A stretch of 64,000 nt of DNA. It comes from Thalassocella blandensis. Its GTDB lineage: Bacteria > Pseudomonadota > Gammaproteobacteria > Pseudomonadales > Cellvibrionaceae. The notes beneath the pieces are model-generated. The model was not told the origin of the DNA, did no database searches, and worked only from the letters and a program-made list of their open reading frames with translations. The translations under genes and the position numbers were made by a program. Location: contig CABFPG010000006.1 in NCBI GenBank assembly GCA_902141825.1, positions 248,001 through 312,000 of the forward strand, in the 5' to 3' direction. Shown here piece after piece: positions 34,658 through 43,632 of this stretch. Numbering within the stretch: the first letter of the stretch is position 1; every line of letters starts with the position of its first letter.

Positions 34658-35287
34658 ATGCAAAAATTTTCATTCGTTTTCCTGACAAAGAAGGCCATAT
34701 CCATATTACTGAGCTTTACAATGTGGTGCTTTACAATGTGGAGCTTTGCAATATGGTGTTCTGCTGCCCCCCAAAAAAGCGAAAAGGAAGCTACGCCTTA
34801 TCCTGTGATTGAATGGCCGGACCTTATGCCTGCTGAGGATCTCGAAGCCCTGCTCAATCCGCCGGACTATATCAATGACATTGAGGAAGGGTCGATGGAG
34901 GATCAAATTCGTCGATCAGTCAAAACGGCCATCACGAATGCAAGTGATGATCGCTATCAGCAGGCACTGGTTTCAGAAAGAGTTCGCCCGGAATTCGACA
35001 ATCGCAAAGTGACCATTCCAGGGTTTGTTGTCCCGTTAGAATTTGATGACCAGATGGTAATTTCAGAATTTTTTCTAGTGCCTTTTTTTGGAGCCTGCAT
35101 CCATGTCCCGCCACCGCCACCCAATCAAATGATTCACGTAAAATACGACAAGGGGTTAAAAATCGACTCTTTATATGATCCATTTTTCCTTGAAGGCACC
35201 CTCAAGATTAAGAGTTTTTCAACGGATGACATGGGCTCTTCAGCCTACAGTATGAACGTCAGTAAAATTTATCCGTATACGGAGTAA
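34658..35287 (+). CDS. DUF3299 periplasmic protein of the zinc island
   Basis: 209 residues. The N-terminal signal peptide is unusual: its hydrophobic part is built from three 15-bp tandem DNA repeats (34715-34759), giving 'FTMWCFTMWSFAIWC'. The mature part has the DUF3299 signature 'VTIPGFVVPLEFDDQMVIS', 'FFLVPFFGACIHVPPPPPNQ' and 'LEGTLKIKSF'; the conserved Cys and His in 'GACIHVPPPPPNQ' could bind metal. DUF3299 proteins accompany MacB-like ABC transporters and zinc genes in many marine gammaproteobacteria. The Zur-type box just upstream supports zinc control. Molecular role unknown. Confidence 0.85.
   Translation: MQKFSFVFLTKKAISILLSFTMWCFTMWSFAIWCSAAPQKSEKEATPYPVIEWPDLMPAEDLEALLNPPDYINDIEEGSMEDQIRRSVKTAITNASDDRYQQALVSERVRPEFDNRKVTIPGFVVPLEFDDQMVISEFFLVPFFGACIHVPPPPPNQMIHVKYDKGLKIDSLYDPFFLEGTLKIKSFSTDDMGSSAYSMNVSKIYPYTE
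34715..34759 (+). repeat. Three 15-bp tandem repeats inside a signal peptide
   Basis: Units TTTACAATGTGGTGC, TTTACAATGTGGAGC and TTTGCAATATGGTGT follow each other without a gap. Each codes for Phe-Thr/Ala-Met/Ile-Trp-Cys/Ser in the DUF3299 protein's signal peptide. Copy-number change would keep the frame and alter signal length. Confidence 0.85.
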
Positions 35288-35350
35288 TTCAGGTATTCAA
35301 AAATTTTACGGTTTAACGCAGCCCACATTACGACAAAAGGATACAGAAGA

Positions 35351-36403
35351 TTAAAATGCAGCTTTTGTCGAAAGTTGAAGTAACTCGTGGTGCCACCCTT
35401 CTTCTAACTGCTCAGCAATAATTTCAATTCGACTTTCCATCAGATCATCCAGATCCATCTCGGTTAATACGCCTTCTGCCAGGTTATACGCAAAAATTCC
35501 GTCAGGCGTAATCAACACAGCCTTTAATCGTTCAACCTGCAAACCGTTAAACCAGCTAAATATCGCAGCGCGGTCAAACATGTATTCTGAAGAAAACCGC
35601 CAACCGATGCTTTTGAACCCTTCGCCTTTATTTTCAATTTTAAGATAGCCACAAGCAGGCAATTCTGGCATGTCCAAATTCACCGCGCTATGAGTATGAT
35701 GGTGGTCGGAAGAATCCGAAACAGCAAGAGAATAATGTGTTTGCCCTTGTAACCAGGCAGGGTCTATTTTTCCATGAGAAACATATTCAATAGCAACGGT
35801 ACTGTTTATACTTCCATTTATACTTCCATTTATGCATTCACCTACACGCCCTTTACGCTGTTGTATGTACGAAGATAACAGGGCTTGGTCTCCAGGCTCA
35901 TATAGATCTTGCTTGTTACCTACAATAAGGTCGGCAATATCAAGTTGTTGGTTAAACGTATCATTTTCAGTATAGCGAACATCGTGCAGCTTCCTGGCAT
36001 CTACCAGAGCAATGCTGCGCTGAAGCTTAATAACATCGCGGTAATATTCTGCGTTTAAAACCTGCAAAACTTCTTTGGGATGGCCTAAGCCCGTGGGCTC
36101 AAGAAGCAAACGGTCCGGCCTTGCTCGCTTCAAAAGCTGGTTCAGGGCAATTTGCATCGGCAGACCGGCCGTGCAACACATACAGCCTCCGGGAACTTCC
36201 TTCACAAACACTTCACTGGGTGAATGATGGTTTTGACCGGTGAAAAGACTCCCATCAATACCTATTTCTCCAAACTCGTTCACCAGAACAGCCCAGCGCT
36301 CCCCCTGAGGCTTGTGTTGCAATAGATGTAAGATGGCGGTGGTTTTTCCTACACCTAAAAAGCCGGTAATAATGTTGGTAGGAACAGCAGATATAGTCGG
36401 CAT
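35351..36403 (-). CDS. G3E GTPase, CobW/ZigA-like zinc chaperone (short form)
   Basis: 350 residues. Walker A 'GFLGVGKTTAILHLL', the metal-binding CxCC motif in 'GGCMCCTAGLPMQIA', 'LLLEPTGLGHPKEVL' and the guanine-specificity motif 'NKQD' in 'LIVGNKQDLYEP' mark the COG0523 (CobW) G3E GTPases. A His cluster 'SSDHHHTHSAVN' (about 220) adds a metal site. Family members such as ZNG1/ZagA/ZigA pass zinc to client enzymes under shortage. It lies downstream of zur and the ZrgA-like gene, 89 bp after the zur stop. The linker 'INGSINGSINSTV' comes from a 12-bp DNA repeat near 35810-35835. A second G3E GTPase is at 41607. Confidence 0.9.
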   Translation of the reverse strand: MPTISAVPTNIITGFLGVGKTTAILHLLQHKPQGERWAVLVNEFGEIGIDGSLFTGQNHHSPSEVFVKEVPGGCMCCTAGLPMQIALNQLLKRARPDRLLLEPTGLGHPKEVLQVLNAEYYRDVIKLQRSIALVDARKLHDVRYTENDTFNQQLDIADLIVGNKQDLYEPGDQALLSSYIQQRKGRVGECINGSINGSINSTVAIEYVSHGKIDPAWLQGQTHYSLAVSDSSDHHHTHSAVNLDMPELPACGYLKIENKGEGFKSIGWRFSSEYMFDRAAIFSWFNGLQVERLKAVLITPDGIFAYNLAEGVLTEMDLDDLMESRIEIIAEQLEEGWHHELLQLSTKAAF

Positions 36404-36492
36404 GTTGGAGTGTATTTTTGAAGGTTGTGAATGCTGGAAAAATTACAATATAAGCCAGAGATAAACGAATTTTAGGTTCGTTTACAATGCAT

Positions 36493-36960
36493 CTACGCCG
36501 CACTGGCAATACAAGTTTCACAGAGGCATTGCAATTCCAGTTGAGAGTTGGTCAGCTTGTATCCTGCATTTGCCACTTGCTCGTCTAATTCGTCGACGAT
36601 CCGTTTGGAAATAGCAATTTCTTTCACTTTTTGACAGCTTCCACAAATTAAAAACTGAGGGATTTCATGCGCGTGATCACAAGCAATGTGCGAACAGGCA
36701 ACGTATTTATTAGTAGAACTTAATTTATGCACCAACTGCTCTGATTCGAGAAAATCCAAAATGCGGTAGGCAGACATTGGCGGCATCGATGTTTCAGCGG
36801 TTTTATTATACGCCTCAGCCACTTCATACGCAGACAAGGGTGTTTTTGACAGCAGCAACAGCTCCAGAATTCGGCTGCGTTTTTCAGTTAAACGACCGCC
36901 AGAATGTGCACACATATCCTGTGCTTTTCCCATTATTTTATTTAGCTGCTTCTTATTCAC
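36493..36960 (-). CDS. zur: Zur, Fur-family zinc uptake regulator
   Basis: 155 residues. N-terminal winged helix: 'RLTEKRSRILELLLLSKTPL', 'SAYEVAEAYNK', 'PMSAYRILDFLESEQLVHKL'. The C-terminal part has 'IACDHAHEIPQFLICGSCQK' and 'LQCLCETCIAS', giving the two CxxC pairs of the structural zinc site, plus His/Asp ligands for sensing. This is the Zur branch of Fur, repressing uptake genes when zinc is ample. I chose GTG at 36960 because it overlaps the preceding gene's TGA as GTGA; ATG 36933 is possible and the frame is open to 37029. Its targets are very likely the palindromes at 34616, 41516 and 43260. Confidence 0.9.
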   Translation of the reverse strand: MNKKQLNKIMGKAQDMCAHSGGRLTEKRSRILELLLLSKTPLSAYEVAEAYNKTAETSMPPMSAYRILDFLESEQLVHKLSSTNKYVACSHIACDHAHEIPQFLICGSCQKVKEIAISKRIVDELDEQVANAGYKLTNSQLELQCLCETCIASAA

Positions 36961-37568
36961 GGAGAAAGTACCAATATCGGATGCTTTTGATTGAGAATAC
37001 TGACTCCCTGCGTGCCAAATCCGATCCATTGGGCGTCTATTTTTGCAAGGCCAGCATAGCGTTCAAATACAGTCAGCTGGATCTGTATTTGGCTAATTTC
37101 ACCACATTGCCAATGATAAGTCACGTGGATATCCTGATGTCCACTCGAATGCGACGCGTTTTCAGGATGCAGCCCATTGTGAACTTCATGGTGCTTATCA
37201 TGCGTATTGTCACGGTGTTGATACTCTGTGTTTTCGTGATTACGCGCAGGCATGCTCGAAAATGGCATTTCAAGCTTCGAGGAGGTAAGCGTACAGGAAG
37301 GCGTTAAGGAAAGAATCCCTTCTGGTGTCGCCAAAGCTGCGCTGACCTGAGCCAGTGCTCTTTTGTCGTGTGAGCTTTCCGGCGGATGCTCAAACCCCAG
37401 AAAATTTGCAGCAGGAGAGTCTAATGCAAGCACCAGCTCACCCAACTCATACACCGCCGTAATTTTCGCCTGACCATGAGTGTGCGCCTGGTGTACATCA
37501 GCCCAACACACGGCAGCACTCACAACCAAAAGCAAAGCGAATAGCCACTTTAGTGTCAACGCGATCAA
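36957..37568 (-). CDS. zrgA: ZrgA-like DUF2796 zinc-binding periplasmic protein
   Basis: 203 residues with an N-terminal signal peptide ('LKWLFALLLVVSAAVCWA'). The mature N-terminus 'DVHQAHTHGQAKITAVYELG' and 'LALDSPAANFLGFEHPPES' match DUF2796, the family of ZrgA, the zinc-binding component of the ZrgABCDE system of Vibrio cholerae. A His-rich stretch at about residues 115-155 ('DNTHDKHHEVHNGLHPENAS') should bind zinc. It overlaps zur by 4 bp and precedes the G3E GTPase gene, so binding protein, regulator and chaperone are co-expressed. The partner ABC genes are 2.5 kb away on the same strand. Confidence 0.88.
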   Translation of the reverse strand: MIALTLKWLFALLLVVSAAVCWADVHQAHTHGQAKITAVYELGELVLALDSPAANFLGFEHPPESSHDKRALAQVSAALATPEGILSLTPSCTLTSSKLEMPFSSMPARNHENTEYQHRDNTHDKHHEVHNGLHPENASHSSGHQDIHVTYHWQCGEISQIQIQLTVFERYAGLAKIDAQWIGFGTQGVSILNQKHPILVLSP

Positions 37569-37597
37569 AGTAACATTCTCCCACTAGAAATAAAAAA

Positions 37598-37623
37598 AGC
37601 GGAAGCTTGGAGCCACTTCCGCT
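37598..37623 (-). terminator. Terminator of the receptor-AztD operon
   Basis: AGCGGAAG (37598-37605) pairs with CTTCCGCT (37616-37623). Read on the - strand the stem is followed by TTTTTTTATTTC, a classic intrinsic terminator 32 bp after the AztD-like stop. The ZrgA gene, which starts 30 bp further on, must use its own promoter or read-through. Confidence 0.85.
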
Positions 37624-37654
37624 AAGCATTAGGAAAACAACCCGCTTTGTTTAC

Positions 37655-39028
37655 CTAATCTTCATGCTCGTGACTTTCAGCAATCCCCAACCACGTTACG
37701 GAATTGGGTGAAAATCCGAGATCAATTTCTCCGTCGATATCCATCAGCTCTAAGTCAACAATCAGAATGTGCTGTGCAATAGGATCAGTCACAAACGCTT
37801 GATGTCCGTTTTGCGCAAAGCTCACACTGAAATTCGTACCCTCTGGCATTGTGGCGACATCCTCTTCGGTAATATCGACACGCGTACCAAATTCCCAATG
37901 GGTGTGTCCATCATGCGCATGCGGCTCAATAACGGTGAGATATCCTTCACTGTCCAAAATCAAAAACTGTTCCGCTTCAAATCCAAACCCACGATCTACT
38001 ACCGTCGCGTTTTCCACGGGCTGCCAGTCAATCAGTTCCATTTCAGCTTCTGCCGGATCTATCGCATACCATTGCACACTGCTACCACCGTGTGCGCTGG
38101 CCATCGCGATAAACTGCTCACTCTCTTCATGACCATAAATAGCGCCAATTCGAAGCCCCTCGGCCATATCATCACCGTTTAGGATTTTCTCGGCTTCAAA
38201 TGCCCCGTCGTGTTCATGCACAAGCACGACGCCATCGGAACAACCGAAAATAACAAAACTTTCATTTTGGGCCGCGCCGTGAAGATCGGGGCACGCAACA
38301 TCGAGTATTTGCTCCTGCTCATATTCACCATCATGCAAATGGTAAACGGCAATCTGATCTGGCAGGATGGGGTTTGCCGATGTGCTCTGTGCATCATCTC
38401 TGCGCCAAGAAGAAAATAAATGGTCACCACGCGGTTCTGCTACACCATGCATGTTGGTGTCAAATGCAACTCCCGGAAGAGCCGTGTTTGCATCTGTAAT
38501 ATCCATGTCCGAAAAAACACTGATACTGGCTGATGATCCTGAGGTAGCATCGCCATCGAAGAATACGGCGATCTGCCCATCATGATTGACAACATGCGTC
38601 GGGCGACTGCCAGTCACACTGTAATCCAGTAAAAGTGGTGCTTCCTCATAATCATGTAAATGATCAACGTGATCTTCCTGCCACACGCCACCATCCATAA
38701 AGTTCACTATATCCCCTTCCCGGTTAGCCATTACCGCGTAACGATAATTTCCCGAAGCATAAACAGCGCTCGGCGCTTCTGCCAAAGCAAACGCGTCAAG
38801 CAAACTGCCGTCTTCCAGGTCATAGACCAGGGCTTCCTGTGTTGCATTATTAGTAACTACAAGACGACCGTGACCGGCGCTTTCGTGGTCGTGATCATGG
38901 TCATGATCGTCATCCTCATCTACGACAGGATCTTTTTCATTGATGGTGGTTTCTGCATCGCCACACCCGGTTAATGCAATACCCAGGGCTGCCAATAGCG
39001 CCCAATGAAGATATTTTTGACTTAACAT
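37655..39028 (-). CDS. AztD-like periplasmic zinc metallochaperone, lipoprotein
   Basis: 457 residues. Lipobox 'GIALTGCGDAE' (Cys about 22), then an acidic His-rich segment with alternating Asp-His ('DEDDDHDHDHDHES', about 37-50) likely to catch zinc. The body is a beta-propeller-like repeat protein; 'WQEDHVDHLHDYEEAPLLL' and 'HDGQIAVFFDGDA' resemble AztD, the zinc chaperone that hands metal to the solute-binding protein AztC. No AztABC genes are here, so its partner may be the ZrgA-like protein. It lies 39 bp behind the ZnuD-like receptor, sharing its Zur-type box at 41516, and ends at a strong terminator. Confidence 0.75.
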   Translation of the reverse strand: MLSQKYLHWALLAALGIALTGCGDAETTINEKDPVVDEDDDHDHDHDHESAGHGRLVVTNNATQEALVYDLEDGSLLDAFALAEAPSAVYASGNYRYAVMANREGDIVNFMDGGVWQEDHVDHLHDYEEAPLLLDYSVTGSRPTHVVNHDGQIAVFFDGDATSGSSASISVFSDMDITDANTALPGVAFDTNMHGVAEPRGDHLFSSWRRDDAQSTSANPILPDQIAVYHLHDGEYEQEQILDVACPDLHGAAQNESFVIFGCSDGVVLVHEHDGAFEAEKILNGDDMAEGLRIGAIYGHEESEQFIAMASAHGGSSVQWYAIDPAEAEMELIDWQPVENATVVDRGFGFEAEQFLILDSEGYLTVIEPHAHDGHTHWEFGTRVDITEEDVATMPEGTNFSVSFAQNGHQAFVTDPIAQHILIVDLELMDIDGEIDLGFSPNSVTWLGIAESHEHED

Positions 39029-39067
39029 GTTGTCCTCTTTTTCTATCGAATTGTTGTGCCTGTTTTA

Positions 39068-41488
39068 TTAGAAGCTACCGCGTAAACCTATGCGGAAATT
39101 ACGCCCGGGTTTGGGTGCAATATCTTTTAAGAATGAAGAATGTACACGCGCCTCTGTATCCGTGATATTTTCTGCCTTTACGAATAGCGTGAGCTTTTGC
39201 GAATTGAATGGCAGGTCATAACTTATCGTTGCATCTATCCAGTTGTAGCCATCGGTCTCTGTTTCCAGGTCAGCAATTTTGTCCTGCTCGGCATAGTGGG
39301 ACCAACTCACATTCGCGGTTAGCTGTTGCCATTGATAATCAAATCGTGCACCAAAACGCATGGGGGGCGTGCGAGGTAAATCGCCACCCTCTTTGAGTTT
39401 CGCGCGCACATAATCAGAGAACAGGGTTGTTTTTAAACGCGGAGTGACTTGCCAGATACCTTGTGCTTCAAAACCGTGTAGCTCTGCATCGGCACTGGTA
39501 AATACATACACAGGCAATTCATCTGTGTGTACATCTTCTTCGATTTCTTCACCTTCTTCGCCGTGGTCGTGGGTGTGACCACTTTCAGCAAACAAGCCCG
39601 TGGTGTATTGGTAATAGTAATTGTCTACCTGGTTGTAAAAAACATTCAGAATAATGCCGAGATCACCTTCGTGTTTGCGAAAAGTGAGATCAATATTATT
39701 GGAGGTTTCCAATTCAATTGGGGTTTCATTTAATTCAAAATGCGCTTCACCATCTTCCTGATGCACGTCAAACATGGCACCGACTTCATAGCTTCGTGTT
39801 CCGATGTGCGGTCCAAAAGATAGTAATTCAGAAGCAGACGGGGCGCGTTCCGAGTGAGTAAGCGAGATAGCAACATTATAACCTGGGCGAAAATCCCAGA
39901 CCGCGCCGGCAGAAAAACTAATCGGTGTAAACTCCTGCTCAATGGCAAACACTCGCGTGAGAGATTCTTCCTCGTGATCATGATCGTGATCATCACCATC
40001 ATCATGACTATGCACCTCTAACTCTGGCAACAATACATCATCTGCATTGACCATCACTCGCTCCGCGCGTGCACCGAGCTGTACTAATACATCGCCAAAA
40101 TGCCGCTCTTCAACAAGCGCAAGCGCCAGTGTTTCAGATTCGCTTGGCGGCGTGAACGCTTCTTCACCTTCCGCAGATACATCACTGTTTTTATAGTGCA
40201 GCACGAGGCCACCTTGCCACTCGGCAAAGTGTTGATGCAAAACATCCAAACGCAACTCGGACGTCTTATTGCTAAACAAAGTCCCGACGGCACCGTTTTC
40301 AATTTCTGCATGCTGGTAGTCGGTATAACCAATACGGGTGTGAATTGCGCGCAAGAAGGGATGATCAAAATCCAATTCACTGATTAACTGGTAGCGATCC
40401 TGCTCAAGATCAGCATATACACTTTCCTCATCGGCTTCGTGTTCATCATGAGAACCCTCGCCATGAGAACCTTCACCATGAGAGTGCCCGGGAATACCAT
40501 ATTCTCGATCAAGTTTTCCAACCGATACCCCAATGTATCCGTTATCAAATAAATAACTCGCTCCCAGTGTGTAGCCGTGAGATTCTTCTGCGCTGTTGGC
40601 CACGATATTTTCGTGCCCCCCTTCAATCTCTTCGGCCTCCTCCCCCTCATGCTCCAACTCGGGAGCGACAGGGACTTCGTAGTCATCCGACTCTCGCCAG
40701 AAGCCATCAAAATGAAGCGCAACGTTTCCGGCTCCGGTATTAATATTGGTAGACACCATCTCCTGGCTGTTCACAGTTTCATGAGATAAGAGCCACTCAC
40801 CAAAAGTCTCCGTATCGGTCGGCACACGCTTATCCACCACGTTCACAACACCACCGATAGCACCACTGCCAAAAAACAGTGTTGCAGGGCCGCGCAGAAT
40901 TTCTATTTGTTCTGCCGTAGAAGCTTCCGAGGCGACGGCGTGATCTGGTCCAACTCGTGATACATCACTGACATCCAAACTGTTTTGTGTAATCAGCACT
41001 CGCGGCCCACTCAACCCACGAATAACCGGTGTGCTTGCCACATTGCCATGAAAATTGGAATGCACCCCCACTTCGTTGGCCAGTGAATCCCCCAACGTTG
41101 CCGCCTGACGATTTCTTAACGCTTCACCACTTAGCACTGTGACAGGCTGTGCTGACTCAATCACCGAAGCGTGCAAGGGAATTCCTACAACATCCACCTG
41201 CTCTATGACTGTGCGATTTAATGTAATGGCCAGGGGGGCACTTCCAACTTCGTCCAGATGGATAACTTTGTGGCTATAACCAGGCGCTGTAATATGAATT
41301 TCATGGGGATTCGCATCATCCAATGAAAACTCACCCTTAACACTTGTTTTTACTTCCGTTTGAGAGCCAACCACTTCCACCAATGCGTCAGGCACGGGTT
41401 TTCCCTCTATATCAACCACCGTGCCATTCAAGGCATACACATTGACCGATGCTGCGGCCAGGACGGCGGTAAACATTGTATGTTTCAT
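39068..41488 (-). CDS. ZnuD-like TonB-dependent receptor with histidine-rich loops
   Basis: 806 residues. Signal peptide, then a carboxypeptidase-regulatory-like domain (about 20-92, 'LNGTVVDIEGKPVPDALVEV'), a plug with 'GEALRNRQAATLGDSLANEV' and 'GPATLFFGSGAIGGVVNVVD', then a 22-strand barrel ending 'GRNFRIGLRGSF'. Loops carry runs rich in His, Asp and Glu ('GHSHGEGSHGEGSHDEHEAD', 'HSHDDGDDHDHDHEEES', 'ESGHTHDHGEEGEE') as in ZnuD, the zinc receptor of Neisseria. It should take up zinc, free or bound, across the outer membrane. A Zur-type box lies 28 bp upstream of the start, and the AztD-like gene follows in the operon. Confidence 0.9.
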   Translation of the reverse strand: MKHTMFTAVLAAASVNVYALNGTVVDIEGKPVPDALVEVVGSQTEVKTSVKGEFSLDDANPHEIHITAPGYSHKVIHLDEVGSAPLAITLNRTVIEQVDVVGIPLHASVIESAQPVTVLSGEALRNRQAATLGDSLANEVGVHSNFHGNVASTPVIRGLSGPRVLITQNSLDVSDVSRVGPDHAVASEASTAEQIEILRGPATLFFGSGAIGGVVNVVDKRVPTDTETFGEWLLSHETVNSQEMVSTNINTGAGNVALHFDGFWRESDDYEVPVAPELEHEGEEAEEIEGGHENIVANSAEESHGYTLGASYLFDNGYIGVSVGKLDREYGIPGHSHGEGSHGEGSHDEHEADEESVYADLEQDRYQLISELDFDHPFLRAIHTRIGYTDYQHAEIENGAVGTLFSNKTSELRLDVLHQHFAEWQGGLVLHYKNSDVSAEGEEAFTPPSESETLALALVEERHFGDVLVQLGARAERVMVNADDVLLPELEVHSHDDGDDHDHDHEEESLTRVFAIEQEFTPISFSAGAVWDFRPGYNVAISLTHSERAPSASELLSFGPHIGTRSYEVGAMFDVHQEDGEAHFELNETPIELETSNNIDLTFRKHEGDLGIILNVFYNQVDNYYYQYTTGLFAESGHTHDHGEEGEEIEEDVHTDELPVYVFTSADAELHGFEAQGIWQVTPRLKTTLFSDYVRAKLKEGGDLPRTPPMRFGARFDYQWQQLTANVSWSHYAEQDKIADLETETDGYNWIDATISYDLPFNSQKLTLFVKAENITDTEARVHSSFLKDIAPKPGRNFRIGLRGSF

Positions 41489-41515
41489 TAATCACTCCAA
41501 ACCTAAATTAATATT

Positions 41516-41530
41516 TGATATATCATATCT
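41516..41530. promoter_or_regulatory. Zur-type box upstream of the ZnuD-like receptor
   Basis: TGATATATCATATCT matches the palindrome at 43261-43275 at 13 of 15 positions and shares the 13-mer GATATATCATATC exactly with 34617-34629. It ends 28 bp upstream of the receptor start on the - strand. Confidence 0.75.
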
Positions 41531-41606
41531 TTAAAAAGTACTTGTTTTACTGTGCGCATCTGCAGTTGTGATAATTAGAATATTGTTTTCCAGCAACCCT
41601 GTTTTA

Positions 41607-42824
41607 TTAATTTAACGCCGTGCGTTCATCATCACTCCACGAGGGAAAAGGGTCGTTCAAGCTTAACCAGTAAGACACTCCGGCAGATATTTCATGATCG
41701 CTCAACAAACACTGATCTAATTTTTGAATTAATTCTTCCTGATGCAGGCCCTGCCCAATAAACACAATCTCCTGGCGCATATCACCGAAAGGCTCTACCC
41801 ATTTCTGCTGAATCTGCTTGAGATAATCTTCATCTTCCGGCCAGTTCTCTTTTTCGACTGCACTCCAGAACATCCCCGCAAAACCGTAGCGGGCAATACC
41901 ACCGGCCTGATTCCACTGACCGGCAAACTCCGGTCGACTAGCCAGCCAAAAATAGCCTTTCGAACGCAAAAGCTTTCCCGCCACATTTTTACTGTGGAGA
42001 AATTCATAAAATTTTTGCGGGTGGAACGGTTTCCTTGCACGATATACAAAGCTTTCGATACCGTATTCCAAAGTTTCTGGCACATGCTCACCACGCATTT
42101 CTTTTAACCAACCGGCCGCCTGCTGCGCTTTTTCCAAACTGAATTTACCGGTGTTCAATACCCATGACAGATCGACTTTTCCGTGAGCAATCGGAAAAAT
42201 CTGCGCCTCAGGATTTAAAATATGCAGAATGGATTTTACTTTTTGCAGGTGCGTTTCACTGACCAGATCGGACTTACTAAGAAGAATGACATCCGCAAAC
42301 TCAATCTGATCAATAAGCAAATCTGCAACCGTACGTTCGTCTTCCTCACCAAGACTCTCGCCCTGATCTTGAAGATATTGCGCCTCACTGTAATCTTGTA
42401 AAAAGTTCGCTGCATCCACCACGGTCACCATGGTATCCAGAGTGGCTATTTCAGAGAGACTCTGTCCGTGCTCATCCTCAAACGTAAACGTTTCTGCAAC
42501 GGGCAGCGGCTCAGAAATTCCGGTGGACTCAATTACCAGATAATCAAACCGGTTTTCCTGTGCGAGTTTGCGAACCTCAACTAAAAGATCTTCACGCAAC
42601 GTACAGCATATGCAGCCGTTGCTCATTTCAATCATTTTCTCTTCGCTGCGATTTAAAGAAACTTCCTGCTGGATCATTTCTGAATCTATATTGACTTCAC
42701 TCATATCATTCACAATCACCGCCACCCTGCGTTGTTCACGATTATGTAAAATATGATTTAACACCGTTGTTTTGCCTGCCCCTAAAAAGCCCGATAACAC
42801 GGTGACGGGTAATTGCTTTTTCAT
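41607..42824 (-). CDS. G3E GTPase, CobW/YjiA-like zinc chaperone (long form)
   Basis: 405 residues. Walker A '[16 protein letters not shown]', switch motif '[14 protein letters not shown]', the CxCC metal site '[16 protein letters not shown]', '[17 protein letters not shown]', '[10 protein letters not shown]' (NKxD-like) and a C-terminal CobW_C domain (about 260-395, '[20 protein letters not shown]'). It is the long, typical form of zinc-shortage G3E GTPases. Start and stop overlap MerC by 4 bp, so both are made together from the Zur-type promoter at 43260. Together with the GTPase at 35351 the island has two different members of this family. Confidence 0.92.
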   Translation of the reverse strand: MKKQLPVTVLSGFLGAGKTTVLNHILHNREQRRVAVIVNDMSEVNIDSEMIQQEVSLNRSEEKMIEMSNGCICCTLREDLLVEVRKLAQENRFDYLVIESTGISEPLPVAETFTFEDEHGQSLSEIATLDTMVTVVDAANFLQDYSEAQYLQDQGESLGEEDERTVADLLIDQIEFADVILLSKSDLVSETHLQKVKSILHILNPEAQIFPIAHGKVDLSWVLNTGKFSLEKAQQAAGWLKEMRGEHVPETLEYGIESFVYRARKPFHPQKFYEFLHSKNVAGKLLRSKGYFWLASRPEFAGQWNQAGGIARYGFAGMFWSAVEKENWPEDEDYLKQIQQKWVEPFGDMRQEIVFIGQGLHQEELIQKLDQCLLSDHEISAGVSYWLSLNDPFPSWSDDERTALN

Positions 42825-43192
42825 ACTGACACTCCAGGTTTCAGAAGCTGCCTGTTATACCAGTGCGCAGCGACTAAACAACCACTCGCCAGTAACGTTA
42901 AATAGACTTCCACTTTTTCCAGCTCAGCCAAAGGCCCAGCAAGCGACATCGCCAGAACAGCCACCCCCATCAGCGCCAGCCCAAGGGGATAAAAACGTTT
43001 GTGTTTCAAATATCCCGAGGGAAAAGCGATAACGGCGATCAGTAATATTACCCCGCCCAAAACGGCGTGTAGCCATTCACCGCCAAACACCGAAAAACCT
43101 GCGATTGGTAATCCAACAGCAACAGCAAGCGGCAACGCCAAACAGTGGAGAACACACAAGCCGGAACAGGCGATGCCTAAAATATCTTTCAT
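42821..43192 (-). CDS. MerC-domain membrane protein
   Basis: 123 residues, four membrane helices. The first helix carries '[17 protein letters not shown]', the MerC-type Cys and His pair, and a second conserved block is '[20 protein letters not shown]'. MerC proteins carry mercury in mer operons, but homologues beside CobW GTPases and Zur sites are common and probably handle zinc. There is no mer operon here. It is the first gene after the perfect Zur-type palindrome at 43260-43276 and overlaps the GTPase gene by 4 bp. Zinc transport is inferred, not shown. Confidence 0.85.
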   Translation of the reverse strand: MKDILGIACSGLCVLHCLALPLAVAVGLPIAGFSVFGGEWLHAVLGGVILLIAVIAFPSGYLKHKRFYPLGLALMGVAVLAMSLAGPLAELEKVEVYLTLLASGCLVAAHWYNRQLLKPGVSV

Positions 43193-43259
43193 CGAACTCT
43201 CACAATCTCTTACTTTTCCTGACCAGGGGACTCAAGTTACCCACCCGGCAAAACCAGAT

Positions 43260-43276
43260 ATGATATATTATATCAT
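43260..43276. promoter_or_regulatory. Zur-type box upstream of MerC-GTPase operon
   Basis: ATGATATATTATATCAT is a perfect palindrome (8-1-8), 68 bp upstream of the MerC start. It has the shape of gammaproteobacterial Zur boxes (TGATATANTATATCA-like) and is the best of three in the island. Confidence 0.8.
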
Positions 43277-43488
43277 TATTGTGTTTTATCCTTTCTCATG
43301 TCAAGCACGGGGTGGGATTTTTTATTTGCCCGCTGTTAGGCTTTTCATTGCATTTGGATAGGCTTTGATCTTCGAGCAATTTTCAGCACCTTCTACTTTT
43401 GATCGCTTTCCATGCAGCGGGAAGGGGGTTTATCGCCATTCATGCGCGCCAATGGAATGAAAATCACAGATTAAAATTAAGAGATGTG

Positions 43489-43517
43489 TAGTCAAGGCCA
43501 TCAAATATGGGTAGAAT
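43489..43517 (+). promoter_or_regulatory. Promoter of the tRNA-Leu gene
   Basis: TAGTCA (43489-43494, 4 of 6 to TTGACA), 17-bp spacer, TAGAAT (43512-43517, 5 of 6 to TATAAT), followed by a G/C-rich discriminator GCGCGCTC as in stringently controlled stable-RNA promoters. The mature tRNA begins at 43546. Confidence 0.65.
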
Positions 43518-43545
43518 GCGCGCTCTCAAAAATCACCCCGATCAT

Positions 43546-43632
43546 GCCCAGGTGGTGAAATTGGTAGACACGCCAGCTTCAGGTGCTGGTGGCCTCACGG
43601 CCGTGGAGGTTCAAGTCCTCTCCTGGGCACCA
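43546..43632 (+). tRNA. tRNA-Leu (anticodon CAG)
   Basis: 87 nt with encoded CCA. Acceptor arms GCCCAGG (43546-43552) and CCTGGGC (43622-43628) pair fully; the anticodon stem CCAGC/GCUGG encloses the loop UUCAGGU with anticodon CAG, reading CUG. A long variable arm (GGCCUCACGGCC) is typical of class II tRNA-Leu, and the T arm has GGUUCAAGUCC. The 3' end and the following A/T hairpin are repeated 110 bp downstream. Confidence 0.97.

Noticed and set aside
36961-37029. Zur start at 37029 giving a 178-aa protein.
   Set aside because: It would overlap the ZrgA-like gene by 73 bp and adds a stretch unlike Fur-family N-termini; GTG 36960 gives a GTGA overlap.
42821-43192. Mercury resistance as the role of the MerC-like gene.
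   Set aside because: No merR, merA, merT or merP in the window; a Zur-type box and a G3E GTPase partner point to zinc.
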